Made by a program: the position numbers and the translations under genes. From assembly GCA_016875515.1 (NCBI GenBank), contig VGRA01000104.1, positions 1 through 7,872 of the forward strand: a stretch of 7,872 nucleotides of DNA, in the 5' to 3' direction. The notes under the pieces were generated by a model. That model made no database searches. It saw nothing but the letters and a program-made list of their open reading frames with translations, and was not told the DNA's origin. Shown here one piece after another: positions 1 through 7,872 of the stretch. The stretch's first letter is position 1, and every line of letters starts with the position of its first letter. Origin of the DNA: Deltaproteobacteria bacterium. Lineage in GTDB: Bacteria > Myxococcota > Myxococcia > Myxococcales > Myxococcaceae.

Positions 1-316
1 CCTTCACGAGCTTCTGCAGCTCCCCGCTCTGGGCCAGGTCCCGGACGATGTCCGAGCCCCCCACCAGCTGCCCGCCAATGAAGGCCTGCGGCAACGTGGG
101 CCAGCCGGAGTACTCCTTGATGGCCTCGCGCACGTCCGGCTCTGCGAGGACGTCCACGGTGTGGACGTCCGCGCCGGCCGCCTGCAGCGCCGCCAGGGCG
201 TAGGCGGAGAAGCCGCAGCGGGGGAAGAGCTTGTTGCCCTTCATGTAGAGCACCACGCGGTGCTGGGAGGTCTCCGCGTCGAAGCGGGCCTTCAGTTCAG
301 GGGTCAGGGCTGCCAT
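1..316 (-). CDS. grxD: Monothiol CGFS glutaredoxin (Grx4/GrxD family), C-terminal end cut by window edge
   Basis: The 105 visible residues are close to a full single-domain monothiol glutaredoxin (family usually about 105-115). Signature parts are in order: the MKG lysine at residue 26, the CGFS active site at 34-37, the cis-proline segment WPTLPQ at 72-77, and the GGSD glutathione-binding turn at 86-89. In this family one cysteine plus glutathione ligates a bridging [2Fe-2S] cluster in a dimer or in a heterodimer with BolA, so the expected role is cytosolic iron-sulfur delivery or sensing rather than disulfide reduction. The ATG overlaps the end of the upstream bolA-like gene by 13 bp, which suggests translational coupling, and direct linkage to bolA supports the Fe-S role. 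The stop codon lies outside the window, probably only a few codons away. The family call is firm; physiological partners are inferred. Confidence 0.94.
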   Translation of the reverse strand, partial: MAALTPELKARFDAETSQHRVVLYMKGNKLFPRCGFSAYALAALQAAGADVHTVDVLAEPDVREAIKEYSGWPTLPQAFIGGQLVGGSDIVRDLAQSGELQKLVK

Positions 317-561
317 GGCGGGGTCTCCGGGATGCTGGGGGTGGTACGCAGCTGCAGCGCGTGGAGTTCGCCCGTCTGCAGCCACGGGCGGAGCGGCGCG
401 TAGACGGCTTGGTGCTGCTGCACCATGCCCTTGCCCGCGAAGGACGGGGAGGCCACGAACGCCTCGAAGTGGTCCCCGCCCCCGGTGGTGTCCCGGACCC
501 GCACGTAGGCGTCCGGCAGCGCCTCGAGGATGCGCGCCTGGATGAACTCCGGTGTCAGCAC
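304..561 (-). CDS. bolA: BolA/IbaG-family protein
   Basis: This 85-residue protein has the compact BolA fold pattern: an N-terminal helix (LTPEFIQARILEAL), a strand with RVRDTTGG, the core GGDHFEAFVASPSFAGKGMVQQ, then HQAVYAPL and the conserved end HALQLRT. The region with His50 (QQHQ) corresponds to the family's conserved helix-turn-helix-like segment, and His31 lies in the variable loop implicated in cluster binding. BolA proteins bind monothiol glutaredoxins and share a [2Fe-2S] cluster. Here the glutaredoxin gene follows with a 13 bp overlap. The start is taken as GTG at 561, which overlaps the yqgE stop by 7 bp and places LTPEF at the N-terminus as in relatives; the open frame upstream lies antisense or out of frame to yqgE and has no family resemblance. 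The C-terminal tail (SIPETPPWQP) is proline-rich. Whether it is closer to BolA proper or to IbaG/BOLA2 cannot be settled by eye. Confidence 0.92.
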   Translation of the reverse strand: MLTPEFIQARILEALPDAYVRVRDTTGGGDHFEAFVASPSFAGKGMVQQHQAVYAPLRPWLQTGELHALQLRTTPSIPETPPWQP

Positions 562-1112
562 TTGGCCATGCCTCCCGGGACGAGCCAGCCCGGCTCCAGC
601 CCCATGCCGCGCAAGGTGGTCTCCCACAGCGTGTCCGGCTCGCCGTGGAACGCCGAGGCGGCCGTCACCTCGCCGGTGAGCCAGGCCCCCGACGCAATCT
701 CCTCCTCCAGCTGCCCCGGTCCCCAGCCGGCGTAGCCCAGGCAGAACCGCAGCTGCCCCTCCGGCCGGCGCAGCAGCGGCCCCAGCGCGTCCAGCGTCAG
801 GGACAGGAACAGCCCGGGCCCCACCCGGTGCCGCTCGGGCTGCGAGGGGTCGTCGTGGAGGACGAAGCCGCGCTGCGGCTCCACCGGGCCGCCCACGTGC
901 ACGCGGTCCTTCTCCCGGCCGAGCGCCAGCTCCAGCTCCTGCCCGCTCGCCACCTCGCCCAGCGTCAGCTTCGCGGCCCGGTTGAGCACCAGCCCCATGG
1001 AGCCGGTGGAGGTGTGCTCCACCATCAGCACCACGGCCCGCTGGAAGTTGGGGTCCGTGAGCTGCGACGTGGCGATGAGGAGTCCGGGGACCAGCCGTGT
1101 TTGTTGCCGCAC
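555..1112 (-). CDS. yqgE: YqgE/AlgH family protein (DUF179)
   Basis: With the GTG at 1112 the product is 185 residues, matching the usual length of about 185-190. Family landmarks are LVPGLLIATSQLTDPNF at 7-23, the RAVVLMVEH strand at 25-33, GSMGLVLNR at 37-45, the VHVGGPVEPQRGFVLH block at 71-86, and LGYAGWGPGQLEEEI at 125-139 followed by AWLT. This is a conserved single-domain cytosolic family whose biochemical role is not established; AlgH in Pseudomonas has been linked to alginate regulation. The reading frame stays open far upstream, but residues before 1112 have no family character and run antisense to the divergent reductase. No ATG or clear Shine-Dalgarno sequence precedes the GTG, so the exact start is less sure than the family. 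It is the first gene of a three-gene operon with bolA and the glutaredoxin gene, and its stop (555-557) overlaps the bolA GTG. Confidence 0.91.
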   Translation of the reverse strand: MRQQTRLVPGLLIATSQLTDPNFQRAVVLMVEHTSTGSMGLVLNRAAKLTLGEVASGQELELALGREKDRVHVGGPVEPQRGFVLHDDPSQPERHRVGPGLFLSLTLDALGPLLRRPEGQLRFCLGYAGWGPGQLEEEIASGAWLTGEVTAASAFHGEPDTLWETTLRGMGLEPGWLVPGGMAKC

Positions 1113-1166
1113 GGCCAGGGAGCATGGGCCGTCCCCCCGCTCTCCGCAACAGCCTTGAGATGGGGC

Positions 1167-2207
1167 ATGGTGCCGCCCCGCATGCGCTCGCTCGTCAACA
1201 CGGCCCACGGTGACTTCGGCGTCCTCGCTGTCCGGGAGGGGCCGCTGCCGGAGCCCGGCCCCGGGCAGCTGCGCGTGGCGGTGCGCCGCGCGGGGCTCAA
1301 CTTCGCGGACATCGCCGCGCGGCTGGGGCTGTACCCGGACGCCCCGCGCCCTCCCATGGTGATGGGCTACGAGGTCTCCGGCGTGGTGGACGCGCTCGGG
1401 GAAGGCGTCCACGGCCCGCCGGTGGGCAGCCGCGTGCTCGCGCTCACCCGCTTCGGCGGCCAGGCCACCCACGTCTGCGTCCCCGCGGACCAGGCGCTGC
1501 TGCTGCCCGCCAAGATGGACTTCGACCAGGCGGCCGCGCTGCCGGTCAACTACCTCACCGCGTTCCACCTCCTCTTCTTCGTGGGCCACCTGCGCCCGCA
1601 CGACCGGGTGCTCCTGCACTCGGCGGCCGGGGGCGTGGGGCTGGCCGTCCTGCAGCTGTGCCAGCTGGGGGAAGGCGTGGAGGTGTTCGCCACAGCCTCC
1701 GCCGCCAAGCACGCCCTGCTGCGCGAGGCGGGCGCCGCGCACGTGGTGGACCCGAAGGAGGGCGACTACGCCGCCGCCATCCACCGGCTCGCCGGCGGCC
1801 GGGGCGTCCACATGGCGCTCAACCCGCTGGGGGGCCGGAGCTGGCGAAAGGACTACGGGCTGCTCGCCCCCGCGGGCCACCTGCTCTGCTACGGCTACTC
1901 GGGGCTCGTCACCGGGGAGCGGCGCAGCCTGCCGCACGTGCTGGGCGGGCTGGCCACGCTGCCGCGCTGGTCCCCGCTGGAGTTGATGGGGGACAACAAG
2001 ACCGTCTCCGGTGTCAACCTGGGCAAGCTGTGGGACTCACGCGAGCTGTTCTCCCGGGCGCTGGGGCAGCTGGTCCGGCTGTTCCAGGAGGGCAAGGTCT
2101 CCCCGCGCGTGGACCGCGTCTTCCCGCTGTCCCAGGCGGCGGAAGCCCACCGCCACCTGCAGTCCCGCCAGAGCGTGGGGAAGGTGCTGCTGGACGTCAC
2201 CGGGTAG
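1167..2207 (+). CDS. Zinc-free medium-chain dehydrogenase/reductase, quinone oxidoreductase (VAT-1-like)
   Basis: The 346-residue protein has the two MDR halves. The GroES-like N-terminal domain holds RAGLNFADIAARLGLYP at 41-57 and MGYEVSGVVDALGEGV at 66-81. The Rossmann domain has HSAAGGVGLAVLQL at 151-164 (AAGGVG dinucleotide loop, NADPH preference typical) and FATASAAKH at 174-182. The zinc ligands of classical alcohol dehydrogenases are absent. The C-terminal region (GYSGLVTGERRS, LMGDNKTVSGVNLGKLW, VGKVLLDV) resembles the VAT-1 subgroup rather than plain Qor, judged from memory of the human VAT1 sequence. Expected activity is NADPH-dependent reduction of quinones or enones; the substrate is unknown. 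The start at 1167 is chosen because TTGAGATGGGG precedes it; ATG at 1182 (MRSLVNTAHGDFGVL) is equally good by homology and would remove five residues. It is transcribed alone, divergent from yqgE with a 54 bp gap, and its TAG abuts the response regulator stop codon. Confidence 0.93.
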   Translation: MVPPRMRSLVNTAHGDFGVLAVREGPLPEPGPGQLRVAVRRAGLNFADIAARLGLYPDAPRPPMVMGYEVSGVVDALGEGVHGPPVGSRVLALTRFGGQATHVCVPADQALLLPAKMDFDQAAALPVNYLTAFHLLFFVGHLRPHDRVLLHSAAGGVGLAVLQLCQLGEGVEVFATASAAKHALLREAGAAHVVDPKEGDYAAAIHRLAGGRGVHMALNPLGGRSWRKDYGLLAPAGHLLCYGYSGLVTGERRSLPHVLGGLATLPRWSPLELMGDNKTVSGVNLGKLWDSRELFSRALGQLVRLFQEGKVSPRVDRVFPLSQAAEAHRHLQSRQSVGKVLLDVTG

Positions 2208-2633
2208 CTACCGCGCGAGCGCGCGGGCCAGTGCGTCCGGCCGCACCGGCTTGCCCAGGAACAGGTCCGCCCCCATCCCGCGGCACAGCCGCTCCAGGGC
2301 CGGGTCCGAGAGCGCGCTGATGCCCACCAGGAGCGCCGCGGGGAAGGTGCTGCGCAGCCGGGCGAGCAGCTGCTCCCCCGAGCGCCCGGGCAGGAAGATG
2401 TCCACCAGCGCCGCGTCCAGGAGCCAATGCCGGGCCAGCCGCTCCCCCTCCTCCGCGCTGGAGGCGAGCACCGGGGTGTAGCCCCACGCGAAGGCCATCT
2501 GCGCAAGCCCATCCCGGGCGTCCGCGTCGCCGTCCACCACCAGCACGGCGCGGGCCTGCAGCCGCAGCTGGGGGACGTCCCGTCCGGGCAGCACGCTGCC
2601 CGCGGGGGAGAAGGTCTCGGCAGTGGGTTCCAT
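2208..2633 (-). CDS. Stand-alone response regulator receiver (REC) domain protein
   Basis: This 141-residue protein is a single REC domain after an N-terminal extension of about 28 residues. The first strand reads [10 protein letters not shown] (29-38), the phospho-acceptor is Asp78 in [11 protein letters not shown], the switch serine is Ser106 (VGISAL) and the conserved lysine is Lys128 (LGKPV). No output domain follows, so it would act by protein contact like CheY or Spo0F-type regulators. The usual second acidic residue of the metal site is Gly35, with Asp34 and Asp36 on either side, so Mg2+ binding and phosphorylation may be weakened. The start at 2633 is the only ATG that keeps the whole domain, but it lacks a good Shine-Dalgarno and abuts an inverted repeat. 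It lies 68 bp downstream of lon on the same strand, so co-transcription is possible. No kinase gene is present to name a partner. Confidence 0.88.
   Translation of the reverse strand: MEPTAETFSPAGSVLPGRDVPQLRLQARAVLVVDGDADARDGLAQMAFAWGYTPVLASSAEEGERLARHWLLDAALVDIFLPGRSGEQLLARLRSTFPAALLVGISALSDPALERLCRGMGADLFLGKPVRPDALARALAR
2211..2226. terminator. Short GC hairpin at the convergent gene ends (possible terminator)
   Basis: CCGCGC and GCGCGG arms surround a four-base loop, GAGC. It starts immediately after the two abutting stop codons, which themselves lie in the palindrome GGTAGCTACC (2203-2212), and it falls inside the last codons of the response regulator. There is no T-run on either side, so a termination role is a guess based on position. 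Confidence 0.3.
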
Positions 2634-2676
2634 CTGCCGGGCACAACCGGGGACGTCCCCCCGTCATGCCCGGCAG
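2634..2676 (-). repeat. Inverted repeat with nested palindrome between lon and the response regulator gene
   Basis: Ten-base arms CTGCCGGGCA (2634-2643) and TGCCCGGCAG (2667-2676) are perfectly complementary. The 23-base loop contains the 12-base perfect palindrome GGGGACGTCCCC (2649-2660). In the minus-strand transcript the outer stem ends directly before the response regulator AUG. No U-tract follows, so it is not a classical intrinsic terminator. It could end or process lon mRNA, or structure the leader of the response regulator. Confidence 0.7.
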
Positions 2677-2701
2677 CCGCAGGCGGGTTGACCGGCCGCC
2701 C

Positions 2702-5134
<2,433 letters not shown>

Positions 5135-5146
5135 TCCGCCGCCCCC

Positions 5147-6430
<1,284 letters not shown>

Positions 6431-6531
6431 TCGCCAGTCCTTCTCCCGGGTGCGCGTGCCTAGACGATAGCCACGCCCTTTACCAGCGGCGGGGTCTTAA
6501 CCTTCCTGTCCGACGTCCGCCTCTTTCCGGT

Positions 6532-6551
6532 CCCCCGGCCCTGTCCGGGGG
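6532..6551. terminator. GC hairpin in the phasin-clpX gap (possible terminator or leader structure)
   Basis: CCCCCGG and CCGGGGG form a perfect seven-base stem around a six-base loop. It lies about 100 bases past the phasin-like stop codon and about 100 bases before the clpX start. No T-tract is present, so it may end the phaR-phasin transcript in a factor-dependent way or sit in the clpX leader. Confidence 0.35.
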
Positions 6552-6583
6552 TGCACGGCTGCCCCCCTCCCCCGGAAACGGCA

Positions 6584-6614
6584 CAGCCGGAGGGCCTGGC
6601 GGCCACCCCGGCTG
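6584..6614 (-). terminator. Hairpin downstream of the phasin-like gene (candidate terminator)
   Basis: CAGCCGG (6584-6590) and CCGGCTG (6608-6614) pair perfectly, and a second GGCC/GGCC stem with a TGGC loop (6593-6604) nests inside. On the minus strand it lies about 40 bases after the phasin-like stop and is followed by only a short TTT (6575-6577), so intrinsic termination is plausible but weak. With the hairpin at 6532-6551 it is the main structure in the 224-base gap 6431-6654. I see no convincing clpX promoter there; TATCGT (minus strand, about 6464-6469) is a weak -10 candidate with no matching -35. Confidence 0.4.
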
Positions 6615-6654
6615 CAGACCTGCGTGCACTGTCGCCCGGCAGGCGGGCGGTGGG

Positions 6655-6915
6655 CTAGGCCTTGGGCTGCATCCAGTCCGAGGCGCGCTTGGTCCCCTCC
6701 ACGGACATCTTGTGGAACTCCGCCGTCACCTGCTGGGCGTGGGCGAGCGAGTCCTTCATCATCTTCGCCATGTCGTCGATGGCGCGGGTGGCGTGGGCGG
6801 TGGCCTCGCCGTGCAGGCGGACCATCTCGGCCATGGCCTGGGTCATCCGGCCCATCTGCTCGGTCATCAGCTTCGCGTAGTCCTGCTGAATCTGCGTCAT
6901 GTCGGGGGTCTTCAT
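6655..6915 (-). CDS. Small phasin-like PHA granule-associated protein
   Basis: This 86-residue protein is almost entirely predicted amphipathic helix. It has regularly spaced Met, Ala and Leu (MTEQMGRMTQAMAEMVRLHG, then IDDMAKMMKDSLAHA), no cysteines, no signal peptide and no membrane segment. Phasins are small amphipathic helical proteins that coat polyhydroxyalkanoate granules. The assignment rests on this pattern plus its position just downstream of phaR, whose product classically represses a phasin gene. It is shorter than many phasins, which are often above 100 residues, and I see no diagnostic motif, so a general coiled-coil protein remains possible. The start at 6915 follows GGAG with a five-base spacer. 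A TTGACG-N17-TAGGTT promoter precedes it, so it can be transcribed separately from phaR. Confidence 0.6.
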   Translation of the reverse strand: MKTPDMTQIQQDYAKLMTEQMGRMTQAMAEMVRLHGEATAHATRAIDDMAKMMKDSLAHAQQVTAEFHKMSVEGTKRASDWMQPKA

Positions 6916-6973
6916 GGAGGCTCCGGGGTGCTGCCGTGAGGCCGCCGGTCCATCCGGCGTCTGAGTGGCAGCC

Positions 6974-7002
6974 AACCTAAGGAGCCCTCCCTTACCCGTC
7001 AA
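6974..7002 (-). promoter_or_regulatory. Sigma70-like promoter for the phasin-like gene
   Basis: On the minus strand TTGACG (-35, plus positions 6997-7002) and TAGGTT (-10, 6974-6979) are separated by 17 bases, giving an expected start near 6967 and a leader of about 50 bases. The -35 matches consensus at five of six positions, the -10 at three of six. The direct repeat GCTCCTT occurs twice with a 22-base period (plus 7001-7007 and 6979-6985), touching both elements. Confidence 0.55.
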
Positions 7003-7008
7003 GGAGCT

Positions 7009-7028
7009 TTTTGTGCCTCGCAGCAAAA
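7009..7028 (-). promoter_or_regulatory. Candidate PhaR operator upstream of the phasin promoter
   Basis: The minus strand reads TTTTGCTGCGAGGCACAAAA, an imperfect inverted repeat (TTTTG.TGC / GCA.CAAAA) that contains TTGCTGC-N3-GCA (7014-7026). It ends seven bases upstream of the phasin -35 element and directly after the phaR stop codon. The same core occurs between phaR and the divergent lipoprotein gene. TGC-rich palindromes are the known type of PhaR target, but binding here is inferred. Confidence 0.45.
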
Positions 7029-7577
7029 TCAGCGCTTCCGCGGGCGCAGTGCGCGCTTCAGGCCCTCGATTTCCCTGCGCAATCGAGACATCTCCTCCTC
7101 GGTTGAATTTGCACCTGCAGCAGACGGCCCGGGGGCCGGCGGGGGCGCCGCGGGTGGCGGTGCGGGCGGCGCGGGGGGCTGACCCATGGCCCCGCCGAAC
7201 AGGCGGGACATCCCCGGCGGGGCGCCAAACGGCATCAGCGCGAACGGGTTCCAGGGCATGGACTGCAGCCCGCCCCGCGCGTGGACGTAGAACTCCAGCA
7301 CCTGCCCGAGGTAGCTGCCGAAGAACTCCCCCAGCACGTCGTCCCCCAGCCGCACCATCTGGAGCAGCAGCCTCGGGGGGAGCAGCTTCGCCGCCCCGCC
7401 CTCCTCCAGCAGTATCTGCACCAGCGTGGCCTGCGTGAGGTCCGCCTCCGTCTTGGCATCTACCACGCGGACGTCCACCCCGGCGCGGATCTTCCGCGTC
7501 ACCTCCTCCAGCGTCACGTACCGGCTCTCCTCGGTGTCGTAGAGCCGCCGGTTGCTGTACTTCTTGATGGTCACCAT
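7029..7577 (-). CDS. phaR: Polyhydroxyalkanoate synthesis repressor PhaR
   Basis: The N-terminal 60 residues are the PHB/PHA accumulation regulator DNA-binding domain: IKKYSNRRLYDT at 4-15, SRYVTLEEVTRKIRAG at 18-33, VVDAKTEADLT at 38-48 and LVQILLEE at 52-59. The middle (70-130) resembles the accumulation-regulator region with LGEFFGSYLGQVLEFY. A Pro/Ala-rich linker follows (about 133-153), then a charged C-terminal helix ending RALRPRKR that may form a coiled coil. PhaR proteins sense PHA by binding granules, releasing repression of phasin genes and often of themselves. The 182-residue length fits the family. The start at 7577 places the conserved domain at residue 3; ATG at 7601 is an alternative that adds eight residues, and neither has a clear Shine-Dalgarno. 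The phasin-like gene follows on the same strand. No PHA synthase gene is present in the window. Confidence 0.94.
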   Translation of the reverse strand: MVTIKKYSNRRLYDTEESRYVTLEEVTRKIRAGVDVRVVDAKTEADLTQATLVQILLEEGGAAKLLPPRLLLQMVRLGDDVLGEFFGSYLGQVLEFYVHARGGLQSMPWNPFALMPFGAPPGMSRLFGGAMGQPPAPPAPPPAAPPPAPGPSAAGANSTEEEMSRLRREIEGLKRALRPRKR

Positions 7578-7625
7578 GGGTGGCCCGGAGCGTGCCCACA
7601 TCCGCTGCTGCGCTGCAACACCCCC

Positions 7626-7654
7626 TTGACCGCCCGTCCCCCACCCTTTAGAAA
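7626..7654 (+). promoter_or_regulatory. Sigma70-like promoter for the lipoprotein gene
   Basis: TTGACC (7626-7631, five of six) and TAGAAA (7649-7654, four of six) are exactly 17 bases apart on the plus strand. The expected start is near 7661, giving a leader of about 29 bases to ATG 7690. A weaker minus-strand pair for phaR (TTGCGG at 7672-7677, TCTAAA at 7647-7652, 19-base spacer) overlaps it. Confidence 0.55.
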
Positions 7655-7661
7655 GGCCGGC

Positions 7662-7679
7662 TGTTGCTGCACCGCAACA
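7662..7679. promoter_or_regulatory. Candidate PhaR operator between phaR and the lipoprotein gene
   Basis: TGTTGC and GCAACA form perfect six-base arms around the spacer TGCACC. The site includes TTGCTGC-N3-GCA (7664-7676), matching the core upstream of the phasin promoter. It covers the expected start of the plus-strand promoter and the possible phaR -35. A further GCAACA half-site lies at 7615-7620, close to the phaR start. PhaR autoregulation is known in the family; binding here is inferred. Confidence 0.45.
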
Positions 7680-7689
7680 AGGACCGCCC

Positions 7690-7872
7690 ATGCCCGCCCC
7701 GCTCCGTCGCCTGCCCCTGCCACCGCGGCCTCGCGGGTTGCTGCCGCCCGGGGCGTGGACTTCGGCCCCGGGCACCGTGGCGCGCCTCCCCCTTCTCCTT
7801 GCTGCCGTGCTGTCCGTGACGGGCTGCCCGTCCTCGTCTTCCGTCCAGGTGGGATGCCGCAGCGGCGAGGAG
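7690..7872 (+). CDS. Probable lipoprotein, N-terminal part only (runs off window)
   Basis: The frame stays open for 61 codons to the window edge. It encodes a hydrophobic segment, RLPLLLAAVLSVTGC, with the lipobox V-T-G-C at Cys46 counted from ATG 7690, so a lipid-anchored envelope protein is likely. The mature start (CPSSSSVQVGCRSGEE) has a small-residue linker and a second cysteine, a pattern often seen in cysteine-rich surface lipoproteins, but no family can be named. ATG 7690 has a good AAGGA (7679-7683) with a six-base spacer and lies just after a sigma70-like promoter, yet it gives an unusually long N-region. GTG 7777 would give a textbook 16-residue signal peptide but has no clear ribosome binding site. 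The gene diverges from phaR and shares its regulatory region. Confidence 0.55.
   Translation, partial: MPAPLRRLPLPPRPRGLLPPGAWTSAPGTVARLPLLLAAVLSVTGCPSSSSVQVGCRSGEE

Noticed and set aside
562..1149. Long N-terminal extension of the bolA frame
   Set aside because: The residues are Ala/Gly/Arg-rich shadow of yqgE in another frame; the BolA domain starts at the GTG at 561.
552..1166. Upstream extension of the reductase frame on the plus strand
   Set aside because: These codons lie antisense to yqgE and have no family similarity; the MDR domain begins at MRSLVNTAHG, so the start is at 1167 or 1182.
1113..1937. Long N-terminal extension of the yqgE frame on the minus strand
   Set aside because: It runs antisense to the reductase coding region and adds low-complexity sequence; YqgE homology and normal length fit the GTG at 1112.
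1658..2644. Several open frames overlapping the reductase and response regulator in other frames
   Set aside because: Their products are Arg/Pro/Ala/Ser-rich low-complexity typical of out-of-frame GC-rich DNA, and they conflict with genes that have clear domain motifs.
6431..6654. Possible heat-shock (sigma32) promoter or CIRCE element ahead of clpX-lon
   Set aside because: I looked for CIRCE-type inverted repeats and for CTTGAA/CCCCAT-like boxes at proper spacing and found none convincing; only a weak TATCGT -10-like hexamer is present.
7578..7775. Long N-terminal extension of phaR
   Set aside because: It would cross the plus-strand promoter and lipoprotein start and is Gly/Arg-rich with no similarity; only ATG 7577 or 7601 is reasonable.

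Overview
The window is very GC-rich DNA with tightly packed genes and strong third-position G/C bias. Its Lon protein closely resembles, from memory, the vegetative Lon (LonV) of Myxococcus xanthus, including the MFFGRDDKK start. This and the overall gene style point to a myxobacterium (Myxococcota, probably Myxococcus/Corallococcus/Archangium-like). That assignment is inference, because no search was run.

Layout. (1) Positions 1-1112, minus strand: a compact three-gene operon, yqgE-bolA-grxD, with overlapping genes. grxD runs off the left edge. BolA and CGFS-type monothiol glutaredoxins are known partners that share a [2Fe-2S] cluster, so this is an iron-sulfur/redox unit joined to a conserved YqgE/AlgH-family protein. 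(2) Positions 1167-2207, plus strand: one zinc-free medium-chain dehydrogenase/reductase of the quinone oxidoreductase/VAT-1-like type. It diverges from yqgE and converges stop-to-stop on the next gene. (3) Positions 2208-6430, minus strand: clpX, then lon (12 bp apart and in the same reading frame), then a small single-domain response regulator. This is the energy-dependent proteolysis block. No clpP lies beside clpX inside the window. (4) Positions 6655-7577, minus strand: phaR, a polyhydroxyalkanoate (PHA) accumulation regulator, followed by a small phasin-like helical protein with its own sigma70-like promoter. (5) Positions 7690-7872, plus strand: the start of a probable lipoprotein gene divergent from phaR, with a good promoter and ribosome binding site.

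The strongest unexplained signal is regulatory. A TTGCTGC-N3-GCA motif occurs between phaR and the lipoprotein gene and again just upstream of the phasin promoter. That arrangement is expected if PhaR represses its own gene and the phasin gene through TGC-rich operators. Other points are an inverted repeat that ends exactly at the response regulator start codon, a Gly4-coding in-frame clpX-lon junction, and a response regulator lacking one of its acidic metal-site residues. I see no RNA genes, CRISPR arrays, insertion sequences or prophage parts, and nothing that clearly amounts to a new multi-gene system.
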